Assembly: GCA_008828725.1 (NCBI GenBank)
Contig: MEHQ01002205.1
Location: 112,689 to 176,688, forward strand
Origin: Saccharina japonica
Lineage: Eukaryota > Sar > Phaeophyceae > Laminariales > Laminariaceae
DNA length: 64,000 nucleotides
Direction of reading: 5' to 3'
Below the pieces are notes generated by a model. It was not told where the DNA came from. It searched no databases and was given only the letters and a program-made list of their open reading frames with translations. Below are positions 11,792-21,700 of the stretch, piece by piece; position 1 is the stretch's first letter; each line of letters opens with the position of its first letter. Made by a program: the position numbers and the translations under genes.

Positions 11792-12077
11792 GAAGCGCTC
11801 CTATTATATGTATCATACAAGAAAAGTATACGTGCCCAAGAGGAACAGATAACTGCTGAACGGGCGAAGCAACACGAATACGAAGAGGAAGGCACCGGCA
11901 TGGGACGGCGGGGAAACAGGAAACAATGGCAAAAATCAAGAAAGAAGACACAAGAGAGAAAAGAGAAAAATCTTTTCAAGGCGATGATATATACATACAT
12001 AGTAGCATGAGTTCCCGTCTCTGCTACGAAACCGATACGGGGACCATGCCACGCCTTCTGCCATCTTCTTCGTACTC

Positions 12078-12180
12078 TCATCCTATGGGTGATGGTGATG
12101 ACCCTATAAAAAAATAATCTTTTTTTATAGGGTCATCACCCATAGCTCTCTTTTTATAGGGTCATCACCCATAGCTCTCA
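12078..12180. repeat. Hairpin repeat (ATAGGGTCATCACCCATAG)
   Basis: An inverted repeat pairs CCTATGGGTGAT..GACCCTATAAAA with its complement. The right arm, TATAGGGTCATCACCCATAG, is then tandemly duplicated. Confidence 0.7.
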
Positions 12181-12196
12181 TCAATAGCGGTGTCAA

Positions 12197-12361
12197 CCAA
12201 AGATGTCAGGAGACGGCACTTTGACTCCTTGACTGACGGTAATTTGTCTTTTTTTATCCTTGACTGACGATAAACTACTAGGTTTTAGTGTAGAACACTC
12301 GGATCCACACGCTTGACCGATGCCCGCTATCCCTTGACTGACCGTCTCCTGACATCTTTGG
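12197..12361. mobile_element. 165-bp MITE with perfect 20-bp TIRs
   Basis: Both ends are CCAAAGATGTCAGGAGACGG in inverted orientation. The flanks are TGTCAA at 12191-12196 and 12362-12367, a 6-bp target-site duplication. It is non-coding. The superfamily was not assigned. Confidence 0.85.
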
Positions 12362-12387
12362 TGTCAACGTACGTGTCAAGTGTCAAG

Positions 12388-12530
12388 AGTAGAGGTGGGC
12401 ACCGGGAGGCGAGAAAAAAAAACCGAAAACCGGATAACGAGGCGTTATTATCAAAACAAAAAACCGGCTAAAACCGTTTTTTTCAGCCGGTTTTAACCGG
12501 TTTTCGGAAAACTGGTTAAAACCGGATGGT
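12388..12530. mobile_element. hAT-like MITE (GAGGTGGGCACCGG end)
   Basis: Begins TAGAGGTGGGCACCGG and consists of AACCGGTTTT/AAAACCGGTT palindromic blocks. The family recurs at 14540-14724, where the conserved end lies on the other strand. The end sequence resembles hAT MITE termini known from plants; the assignment is by resemblance. Confidence 0.6.
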
Positions 12531-13102
12531 AACGTGAAACGCCTCCAAATCATTGAACACGACGGCATGTTTGGGTGAAAAACGTGCTGTTTATATGTGG
12601 ATTCCGAGCCACAACCACAGCGCATGGGGTGGCGTGATTTCAAGGTATCAAACATTTGTGAGGGTATTACCTGCTGAGCGTCTAACTACACTAAAACCAA
12701 GTCAAAATATCCACACTAATTTCAAGATAAAAATCCTTACTAATTTTAATATATTGTGTTTTCAGACTAATAAAATCAACTTTTTTTTAAAGAGTCCAAA
12801 ACAAGTGAAAGTATATTATACAGTTGTCGTACGTGCAAGTTTTGTATACCTTGGTATTATATATGTTTTGATATATGACAACTATAACACGCCAGCAGAG
12901 CATCTGCTGTTTTGAGCATGGTTGATGCACACACTTACACGTATGTATGCATGATAATGGTATACCTGGTACCATATACCAAGTATAACACTACTACTGC
13001 TGTGTGTATCCTCTATATTATCATCATAATAGTACTGGTGATGGTTTCATTCGGTAGAGAAACAGTGAAAAAATTGTCCGGTGGTAGCGTGGACCGTTGC
13101 AG

Positions 13103-13310
13103 CAACTGAAGTGGGCAAGTGGTACGGAGGGGTCCTCGAAGCGGCTGAACAGTTCATGGTCCGGTGGCACAAGGTCCAGGCGGAACTGAGTAGACAGCGC
13201 CACGCATCCGTCGCGGGGGGTGCCCAAGGGAATGGGAAGGGAGGGGGCAACAGTCGTACAGAAACCGCGGTTGATGAAAGCAGGAGGGAGACAGCCGACA
13301 GGATAGCAAG
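13103..13310 (+). CDS. Candidate internal exon A, unidentified protein
   Basis: An open segment of 68 whole codons lies between a TTGCAG acceptor and an AAG|GTACC donor. It encodes a mixed, plausible sequence with Trp-rich WYGG, HKVQAELSRQR and a C-terminal block ETAVDESRRETADR. That block recurs in candidate exon B as KTAADESRKETANR. Both segments start with two bases of a split codon and end with two bases, so they are interchangeable in phase but cannot follow one another directly. The protein family is not recognised, and a repeated-element origin is possible. Confidence 0.35.
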
Positions 13311-13756
13311 GTACCAGGCTGACTAGTAAGTCCCGTGCCGCGCACCTCTGTAGCTGCTTCGAACGCGGCTCTGTTGTGTTTTTTTCGTTTGGTTTCGTCT
13401 TCTTTAGTTTCATTGTTACTCTCGTTCTTATCACTGTGATGAGGAAGAAGTACTACCTGGCTGGGTGGATGGCGAACTGGGTGTTGTTTCCCTTGGTTAT
13501 TTCTGGTGATCTTTTTTTTTTTTTTTTTTTTTTGCTTGGTGTACCGCCTGTTGTAGCGGGCACGACAGCGATGCTACAATTCCTCGCATCATCCATTTAT
13601 TTTGTTTTATTATTTTATTGTTTTTTTTTGCCGTGATCGCTTTTGCCTTTGTCTCTCCGCCCCCCCGGATTTCCCTAGGACTTTCTTTGGCTGCTTAGCT
13701 ACGTACGTATACATTTTGTTTTTTGTTACTTCCTCTTCTCTTTCCTGGACTCTCAG

Positions 13757-13907
13757 TGTGTGGCAAGCAGAACGAAAAGGATACTGAGGATAGGAAGTGC
13801 CACGTATGCCGTTGTATGGGTGGCGCCGCAAGGAATGAGCAGAGGGTGGGAGGGTTCGTAGGGAAAACCGCGGCGGACGAAAGCAGGAAAGAGACGGCAA
13901 ACAGAAG
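13757..13907 (+). CDS. Candidate internal exon B, unidentified protein
   Basis: A good polypyrimidine tract and TCTCAG acceptor precede 49 whole codons, and an AAG|GTAAGT consensus donor follows. It contains CHVCRC, a short Cys/His cluster, and the ADESRKETANR block shared with candidate exon A. No family is recognised. The intervening DNA includes a segment also found near 5420-5471, so this may be a multicopy unit rather than a single gene. Confidence 0.4.
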
Positions 13908-14410
13908 GTAAGTACCAGTACAGAGCCGGACTAGCTGGTAGAAGCCTGCCTGTACTTACCGGCTACAGACCTGCCTCAGCTGCATGGAAGGTACTTTGGT
14001 GTTGCGCTCTGGGCTGCCCTGTTCCTATTCTGCCGTTTGCTTAGTGCTTGGCTTTGTTGGCACCTGTTTTTTTTGTTTTTCGGTTCATTTCATTTCAAAA
14101 TTTCGTTTTCGTTTCATTTGCATTTGGTTTTCTTTTAACTAGATGTGCGCATCTCATCTGGGAGAAGGCACGACACTTTTTTATTTTTACTTTTGTCATG
14201 GCTTTTGTTTGGTTGCTTGGATTGTTGATTGGGCGCTCAGTAATGTTTACTTTCATATTATTTTTGCGCTTTTCGCTTTTTTTCTTTCTTTTCTCTTTTT
14301 TTTTCTCTTGGGCATGCACAGCTTGCGATTTGCTAGCAGGGTAAGGTCTTGGCCCTGTCACGTTATGCAATTGCATTGTCTGCTGTCTCTTACGTGCCTG
14401 AGGGCGTAGT

Positions 14411-14540
14411 AATGCTCTGTGTCGTAGTTTTGTGACCACAGAACTGGTACCTTTTTAGGATGATGAATCGGCACGGACACTGGGTGTGCTGGATGTCGAC
14501 GGGTAGAAAGGAAGGTTTAATGTGAAGAACACACACACAC
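14411..14540 (+). repeat. Dispersed repeat with (AC)n tail, copy 2
   Basis: Nearly identical to 406-546 and ending in the same (AC)n run. A truncated third copy follows at 14733-14780 after the hAT-like MITE. Confidence 0.65.
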
Positions 14541-14724
14541 CGGTTCAAACCAGTTTTGTCCGGTTTTTATCCGGTTTTATCCGGTTTTTCCGGTTATATC
14601 CGGGTTAAACCGGCGAAAAAAAACGCGTTTTTTTTGTCAAAAACCGGCTACTCGTACACGCCTGCTGGGTTTCTAAAAACTGGTTCAAACCGGTTTTTGT
14701 TTTACCGGTACCCACCTCTAGGTC
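14540..14724. mobile_element. hAT-like MITE, second copy
   Basis: Blocks of CCGGTTTTATCCGGTTTT and TGGTTCAAACCGG end in ACCGGTACCCACCTCTA, the complement of the terminus at 12388. It inserted next to or into an (AC)n repeat, copies of which lie on both sides. Confidence 0.6.
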
Positions 14725-14789
14725 AAGAGTCGGTGCGACGGGTAGAAAGGAAGGTTTAATGTGAAGAACACACACACACTACCGCCGCC

Positions 14790-15120
14790 GCGCCCCCCCT
14801 GCTGAACAACTCAACAAGAAACAAACAAACAAAAAGAAAACAATAATTGAATTCGAGAGCTCGTAGTCGAACCGATACCCCCCCTGCTGAACTCAACAAG
14901 AAACAAACAAACAAAAAGAAAACAATAATTGAATTCGAGAGCTCGTAGTCGAAACGCCATACCTCCTCCCTGCCTTGATACTCAACAAGAAACAAATCAA
15001 ACAAAAGAAAACCAATATATTGAATTTCGAAGAGCTCGTTAGTTCGAACCGATTACCCGCCCCTGCTGGAAACTTCAAACAAGAAACAAATCAACAAAAG
15101 AAAACAATAATTGAATCAGC
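14790..15120. repeat. ~85-bp tandem repeat, four units
   Basis: Units contain CCCCTGCTGAA, CTCAACAAGAAACAAA, AAACAATAATTGAATTCGAG and AGCTCGTAGTCGAA. Units 1-2 are nearly identical. Units 3-4 carry many single-base duplications (for example GAATTTCGAAGAGCTCG). Confidence 0.8.
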
Positions 15121-15951
15121 AGCAGCTCGTTGGTTCGCAACCGCATACCTTGCCACAAGATCTACCATTTCGTTCTGCATTCATCTACAGCTGTATCAGC
15201 TACGTCTGCCCCCCCCCCCCCCCCCTCCCCTTGTCGCCTCTCTTGGCGTCCTCAGCTGCATGACGTGGCCAACTCCTCTCCGCTTCGCCCCTGTGCCACC
15301 TCGCCATGGATTACTGTCTCACTATTATTAATATTTGATTATTTGTTCCTGTATGAGCGAGTGATTATTATTATTCTGCTGTATACGTATAATACGTACC
15401 GGTATATAATACGACGATGAACAAAGCAGTTGTGAGATCGGACATTAGGAGTAAGCAAAGCGGGCAATGCAACTGCCTTATACGACAGGCACGACCTACC
15501 CCTGCTATGATAGCAATCCAGATGCGTTGAAAGGGAGAAAACACAAAAAAAAAACGAAATGAAACAAAAATGAACGAAAAGAGAAGAAGAAAACGAAAAG
15601 AAAAACTAAATAAAAGAAAAAAAAACTAAATAAAAGACAACCCTGGGAATTGAGAAAGGAGAACTGACGATAGCATGTGACGATCACAGCAACGGGCCTC
15701 TACGTGATTGGGAGATGATACTATTAATACTATGATACTATCACACTATGATCCTGCTGCTGTAACCACACTACCACAATATTGGCGTCGGGGTTGCAAT
15801 GCAAGGGAGTCGTGCTGCGGCACGGGCGCAACTCGATCCTATCATACCCGTACTCTACGAGTGCTGGGCGCTGACGCTGCCCGTAGACGGGCCGTAACAC
15901 AAATGGTATCCTTGTTTTGCTCGCTATGCCGTAAAAGGGGTGTCATATACC

Positions 15952-16197
15952 TCAACCCCTGAAGAACTGGTCCCACGAAATTGGGGACAAACTACTTATA
16001 GTTAGTGTGGGACATCCTTTTCAGTCATGAATGGGTAAAGAACCGGTCCCCCGTTCTGGGGACAAACTACTTGTAATTAGTGTGGGACATTATTTTCAGT
16101 TCTGAATGGGTTAAGAACCAGTCCCCCGTTTTTGTGGACAACACTAACACTGCTTGGCATTGGTGTGGGATAAGTTTTTCAGTTCTGAATCCCTGTG
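15952..16197 (+). mobile_element. Three head-to-tail TTAA-family MITE copies
   Basis: Three ~82-bp units each read AGAACTGGTCCC or a close variant, then GGGGACAAACTACTT, TTAGTGTGGGA and TTTTCAGTTCTGAAT. Adjacent units share their end sequences. A short deletion derivative on the other strand lies at about 16700-16756. The arrangement suggests repeated insertion into, or recombination at, the shared end. Confidence 0.75.
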
Positions 16198-16379
16198 ACA
16201 AAAGCCAAAACAAGCGAACTTTTTACACGGACGGGTTGAAAGTTGGTTGAAGCGGGTTCGTTCTGACCCCCCCCGAGCTACGTACTGCGTATGATACATA
16301 TGAGGCACGCAAAGAAGCGGTCACTCAAACCTCCACGCCTACGAATACCCCTAAACTCAGCAGGAGCCCGGGGGCCAGC

Positions 16380-16625
16380 GTAGCTGCGCGCCCGGCTAGA
16401 TAGGTGGACTCGCAGAAGCACCTCCATATCAGTAGGAAACCCGCTAGAATATAGAATATCCTAGGATGACCCAGACGACACAGTAGAGCACACCCGTCGC
16501 GCGCATGCTGGCCCCCGGCTAGATAGGTGGACTCGCAGAAGCACCTTCATATCAGGAGGAAACCCGCTAGTATATCCTAGGATGACCCAGACGGCACAGC
16601 AGAGCACACCCGTCGCGCACGGCAT
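16380..16625. repeat. ~120-bp tandem duplication
   Basis: Two copies run from GGCTAGATAGGTGGACTCGC through CCTAGGATGACCCAGACG to GAGCACACCCGTCGCGC. They sit between the MITE triplet and an opposite-strand remnant of the same family. Confidence 0.75.
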
Positions 16626-16756
16626 GGTAGCAGACCACCCTGTTACGGCGCTCGCGCCCTTTATTCTTAATCGGGAGTGCTGCGGAGGCAATACGCGCCC
16701 GACTTCACCCATTCAGAACTGAAACTGCTGTAGGACCAGTTCTTAGGGGGTTAAGA

Positions 16757-18550
16757 GATGGTTTACGGGATACAAGGAAACACGCTCTCAGTTTTCAAGA
16801 CGGGGCCCTGGCCCAGTGTACACTGCCATACTACTGACTACTGACTGTGGTGTGTACTGGCAGTACTACTGCTGTATTGGCTGAGGGAGGGAACGGCCAG
16901 GGTTGCCAGTGTACAGACTATTTGTGTTTTATCGTATGAAGTTGCGGGGGTTCGGAAAAAATGGCTCTCCAAAAACTGGCCTGGTCAGCTGAATATGTGC
17001 CATTTTGTTTGAGCGAAAACCATGATCGTTTCGCGACATTTCGCTACTACGCGCTGTAATTATTTTAAGCTGTCTCGAGTGTTCATCAAGCTCTGTGGTC
17101 ACACACACTACGAGACATAAATATTACATCGCAAATGCAGTGGACAATGCAATGCCATGCCAACGTACTGCATCCGAAAAGCACAACAAGGCAGTATTAT
17201 ACTGCTATGCGATACGTACTCGTACGTAGAGTAAATGATACCCGGGTACTTGCATTTGACGAACAGGAACCAATGCAGCAGGCGACATGGGTGCCGAATG
17301 CAAGAATTTCACGGGGGGGGCATAGTAATACATACCTGGTATCAGGTAGTAATCAGAACCCACGATGGCCCGAAATGTACATACTAAGTATTATATCATA
17401 CATATGATACCCCCCTATGCTTGAACACCATACTTGTACGTACAGCAGTAGTTGTCCCTCGAAAGGGCTGATTAAGTAGTGACGACTGCCCGCTATATAT
17501 AGTGCCTGTGAAATCGCTTGGCGCTTGGCATACAAATAGATGGGATTAACCCGTGTGGCAACGTCCGGAGTATGATGCCGGTTCCCGCTATAGTGCCGGT
17601 AGTGTTGGCTGGCGCATACCGGCACTGAGAGGAACCACTACGTACCATTTGGTTCTGATTTAACTGTTACTGTATTTCCACGTAAGCACCGGTAGTACAT
17701 ACGACGAAAACGTTAAAAACCCTTTTGTGACTTGATTGTATATAGTAAAGCGACGAAAAGAACGATGAGTGCGACGTCTATCAAGCGTCTAATATGGGGG
17801 GCATAGCAACACATAGCAATCAGAACCAAAAATGGCGTCTAAGTATAGGGGTATATTATGTGGTTTTTGGGTGCATCGTGTGGATTCTGATTACTACAGT
17901 ATCTTACTACACTAGCCCACCCGTGGTGATAGTAATAGGAAGGGCTTGCAGCAGTACGAGCATGCCGCCGCGCGTGTCGTAGATCTATTTTTGGGGGAAC
18001 ACGAAGGGAACACACATATCGGTAGTAAATAGGGGCCCTACGGTGCACACAAGAAACCTATGTATGTACCATGCCTCCAACAATGTTTGGTCGTATTCAC
18101 TATCGTCCCCTGTAATACTCGTAATACCTTTCCATAGCCAACTAGACTACGAGTGACACCTAGCTATCGACTTTTAGTCATGCAACTCACGGCTAGTGTT
18201 TAGTGTTTAACCGTATATATATGATAGGGTATGATACTCCTAACCGTAGGGTATGATACTCTAGGGGGTGCACGGGTGCCGAGGGGGGGGGTACCTTCCC
18301 GAGTATGAACAAAAACAACATTGTTTGGTACCAGGGAACCCCAAAGTATACGCCGGCATCGTATGTGCATACCACTACTGTTTGTTGTTATAAACACTTC
18401 CTTTTGAAGTATACACGAAATATGTATTTGTACCTCCAAAGCTCCAGCCTCCTCCAATGTCTTAACGCAACCGTTCCCGCTCCCACTTGCCCGCCCCACC
18501 CCACCCCTACCCCACCCCAACCCCCACCTCCCATCCCACCGGCCCCACCC
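16757..18550. other. No gene recognised
   Basis: Small GGGGGGCATAG-ended inverted-repeat pieces occur near 17317-17425 and 17797-17905; they share AGTAATCAGAACC-type sequence. No coding exon is supported. Confidence 0.4.
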
Positions 18551-18557
18551 TACCCCT

Positions 18558-18628
18558 ACCCACCTACCCCACCATCCCATCCCATCCCATCCCATCCCAT
18601 CCCATCCCATCCCATCCCATCCCATCCC
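18558..18628. repeat. (CATCC)n microsatellite
   Basis: A pure CCCAT run. It lies just upstream of the TTTCTTTCAG acceptor of the His/Gly-rich exon and may serve as part of its pyrimidine tract. Confidence 0.9.
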
Positions 18629-18648
18629 GCCCTGCTCTTTTCTTTCAG

Positions 18649-18765
18649 GACCAGGAGGAGGAGGGGGACACGGCGGTGGTCACGGCGGTGGTCACGGCGG
18701 TGGACACGGGGGACCGCACGGGGGACCGCCGCACGGGGGACCGCCGCACGGGCACGGGGGGCCAT
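18649..18765 (+). CDS. Exon: His/Gly-rich repeat
   Basis: Starts with two bases of a split codon and ends with one base. The His residues recur every four positions, then within PHGGP units. Confidence 0.55.
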
Positions 18766-21700
18766 GTGAGAGAGCGAGCGGGATATACACTGCTGCCGTA
18801 CGTACAAGTATGTAGTGCGGCGCGAGCGGACATTCTATCATGGATTTTGCTGCTTGTCGCTTCGCTGCGCTTGCGAGAAAGTGTCGTGTGGCCTGTCTTG
18901 TGTCTTTTGTCCTGGCTGGTTTGCGGTGCGGGGTGCTGATTGATGTCGTGCATGTTATGTCTGTTTCTGGGAATGGTGGGCGGCCGTGCGCAGAATGTTG
19001 ACGTCTTTGTTGTTGTTCTCATGGAACTCATCGCCAAAAAGCTTTTACGGGGGACTTAAGTAAACACTATTAATAGTAAATACGAGGATCATATTTTTGT
19101 TGGCAAAAATAGGTAAATGTATAGGTTTTTGTGTGTACCGTAGGTGCTATTTACTAGTGTTTACTATGGTCCCCCCGTAATTGTCCGTGGTCGCAGGCAG
19201 GTACGTGCAGCTTCGATGATTAAGAGGCTGACGGCCGTTCGTGAAAAATTTTCCGCTCTGAGATGGAGGATTTCGTCGAAACTCAACCTTCATATTGTGC
19301 TATCATCCAGGGTATTATACGTACATCAGTCGTCACATGATTTATAACGTAAAACCTTCATGAGGTCAGACACCCCCTAACGTATTATACATACGTAGCA
19401 CGTGCGATCGAGGTACTGCTGTACATATACAATGCACACGCTGCTTGAAGGTGGGTTTTCACCGTTTTGTTTGTTTTGTCTTATCTTAACAGATGCGGTG
19501 CCTTTTTTTTCTACTTTTACGAACGTCGGACATATCGTATAGATCATTCCCACTCGATGATCTAGATCTTTCTGGGAATATATGTTCCTGATCTGTATGA
19601 TCTGTATGATCTGTATGATCTGTATGATCTAGCTCATGTTGCCGGGTGGGAGCCGTGTAATCTGCAGGCGGTAGGGCAGGTTTCCTGGGTTAGATCTGTA
19701 CTACACAAATCCTGCACAACATATCATAACGGCAGGTGAGGAACTAGATCATCTATCTGTGGATGATCTATCTGTAGATGGTCTATATGTAGATGATCTA
19801 TCTGAATATGGTATATCTGGAGATGACATATCTAGATGATATATCTGTAGATGATATATATCTGTAGATTATATATCTGTAGATGAGCTACCTGTAGATG
19901 AGCTACCTGTAGATGATCCATCTGTAGATGATATATCTGGAGATTAGCTGTTGATGGTCCATCTGTGGACGATCTATTATATTTGTACATGATATATCTG
20001 TGGATGATCCATCTGTAGATGCTCTATTCTGTAGATGATCTATATGTAGATGAAAAATCTGTAGATGGTCTATCTGTACATTATATATCTGTGGATGATC
20101 CATCTGTAGATGATACATTCTGTAGATGACCTATCTGTAGATCATCTAAAGGTCCGATGAGTATAAATCTGTAGATGATCTATCTGTCCAAGGTGTGAAC
20201 TTTTTTTTACAAACGGTGGCTTCGGGCACCACACCAGTTTCCGTTTTGGGCGGCGGTACAAACAAAAACACCCGAACACGGGGGCAATTTTGCTTCTTAA
20301 CCCACGCAGAACTGAAAAAAAATGTCCCACACTATTTCCAAGTATTTTGTCCCCAAAATTCGTGGGACCCGTTCTTAAGGGGTTAACCCTCTCGAGACTT
20401 GAGAGGGGAAAACTGACGATGAAGATTGACGATAAAAGTTGGCGATTACAGCCACTTATCACTGGTTTGGATGGGGGGTGATACAAATAGATGTCTGAAC
20501 TACGATGAATATGATCGCCTTATGGAGGGATGCCGCCTTATTCGTTCCAGGTTATGAGTGTCATTCCCCAGTCGCGCCAAGCGATTTTGACCGCCTTATA
20601 TGGGGAGACCGCCTTACACCGGGATACCGCCTTATACCGGGATACCGCCTTATATCGGGATACCGCCTTATATCGGGACACCGCCTTATATCGGGACACC
20701 GCCTTATATCGGGATACCGTCTTATATCGGGATACCGTCTTATATCGGGATACCGCCTTATATCGGGACACCGCCTTATATCGGGACACCGCCTTATATC
20801 GGGATACCGTCTTATATCGGGATACCCTCTTATATCGGGATACCGCCTTATATCGGGATACCGCCTTATTGGGGGACCCCTACGGTTGTGTATGGACGAC
20901 GCCGGTGCAGCCAGCGGGATCCTACGCGTACTACTGCGCGCTCACGCTGCTCGTAGACGGTTCTCAACAGGGCTATTACGGAGGACCATACCATAGGACA
21001 TAGGGGACTAATTATTGTTCGGAAAAAAAATGGAAATATATAGGTTTTTGTGTATACCGTAGGTATTATTTACTACCGTACCAGGTATGGTCCCCCCGTT
21101 ATGGTAACAGCCGGACGCGGACGATTTTGGCGAACGCGGACAATTTACAATTTACGGTATCTAGCTTTTACGCCCGAACGCAGCAATCAACCTGTAGCTT
21201 CTGGCGCCGGTTGTCGCCTTTGGAGCGGCGGTACAAACTCGAATCGCGGACAATCTACGCAGTACACGGCAACCCTGACTTGGGGGCGTTAACCTCTGCT
21301 TTGCGGGGGAGGCTGCGGCGAAACCTCAAACCAACAGTGGCGGCGGCGGTGGCGGCGACGGCGGCGGAGCTTCGTTCGACCTCGTTTTTCCCTGCCTGCC
21401 CGTCTCTTGATTGGTTGGTATGGTGTGCCGCTCCTGTTTGTGGCGTGTGCATTGCGGCCGGCCTTGTGTGGCACGGTTTCGTTGTTGCGTGTGAATTGCG
21501 GCCGGCCTTGTGTGGCACGGTTTCGTTGTTGCGTGTGAATTGCGGCCGGCTTTGTGTGGCACGGTTTCCTTTCGTCACTTTGTTAACTCCTCCTTGTGCT
21601 TTTGAGGCCAGTTTCTCCTCTGAACCGCGATTGACCCCTAAATGTATTTATTGCGGAGGTGCCTTCACCGCCGTGTCTTTGGCCCACAAATCGTACCAGA

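Larger units (their letters stand above)
10266..11890. repeat. Dispersed repeat, second copy, interrupted twice
   Basis: Homology to 9075-9490 is found at about 10266-10382, 10775-11026 and 11802-11887. The gaps are exactly the SINE at 10382-10773 and the TIR element at 11027-11791, so both are later insertions. Confidence 0.75.

Noticed and set aside
19740..20190. Regular short repeats considered as a CRISPR array
   Set aside because: Units are contiguous with no unique spacers, the genome is eukaryotic, and the array belongs to a dispersed element family.
20530..21003. Open frames with YRDTALYRDT or ISGYRLISGY repeats
   Set aside because: They derive from the 18-bp tandem repeat of a non-autonomous element and are open in several frames.
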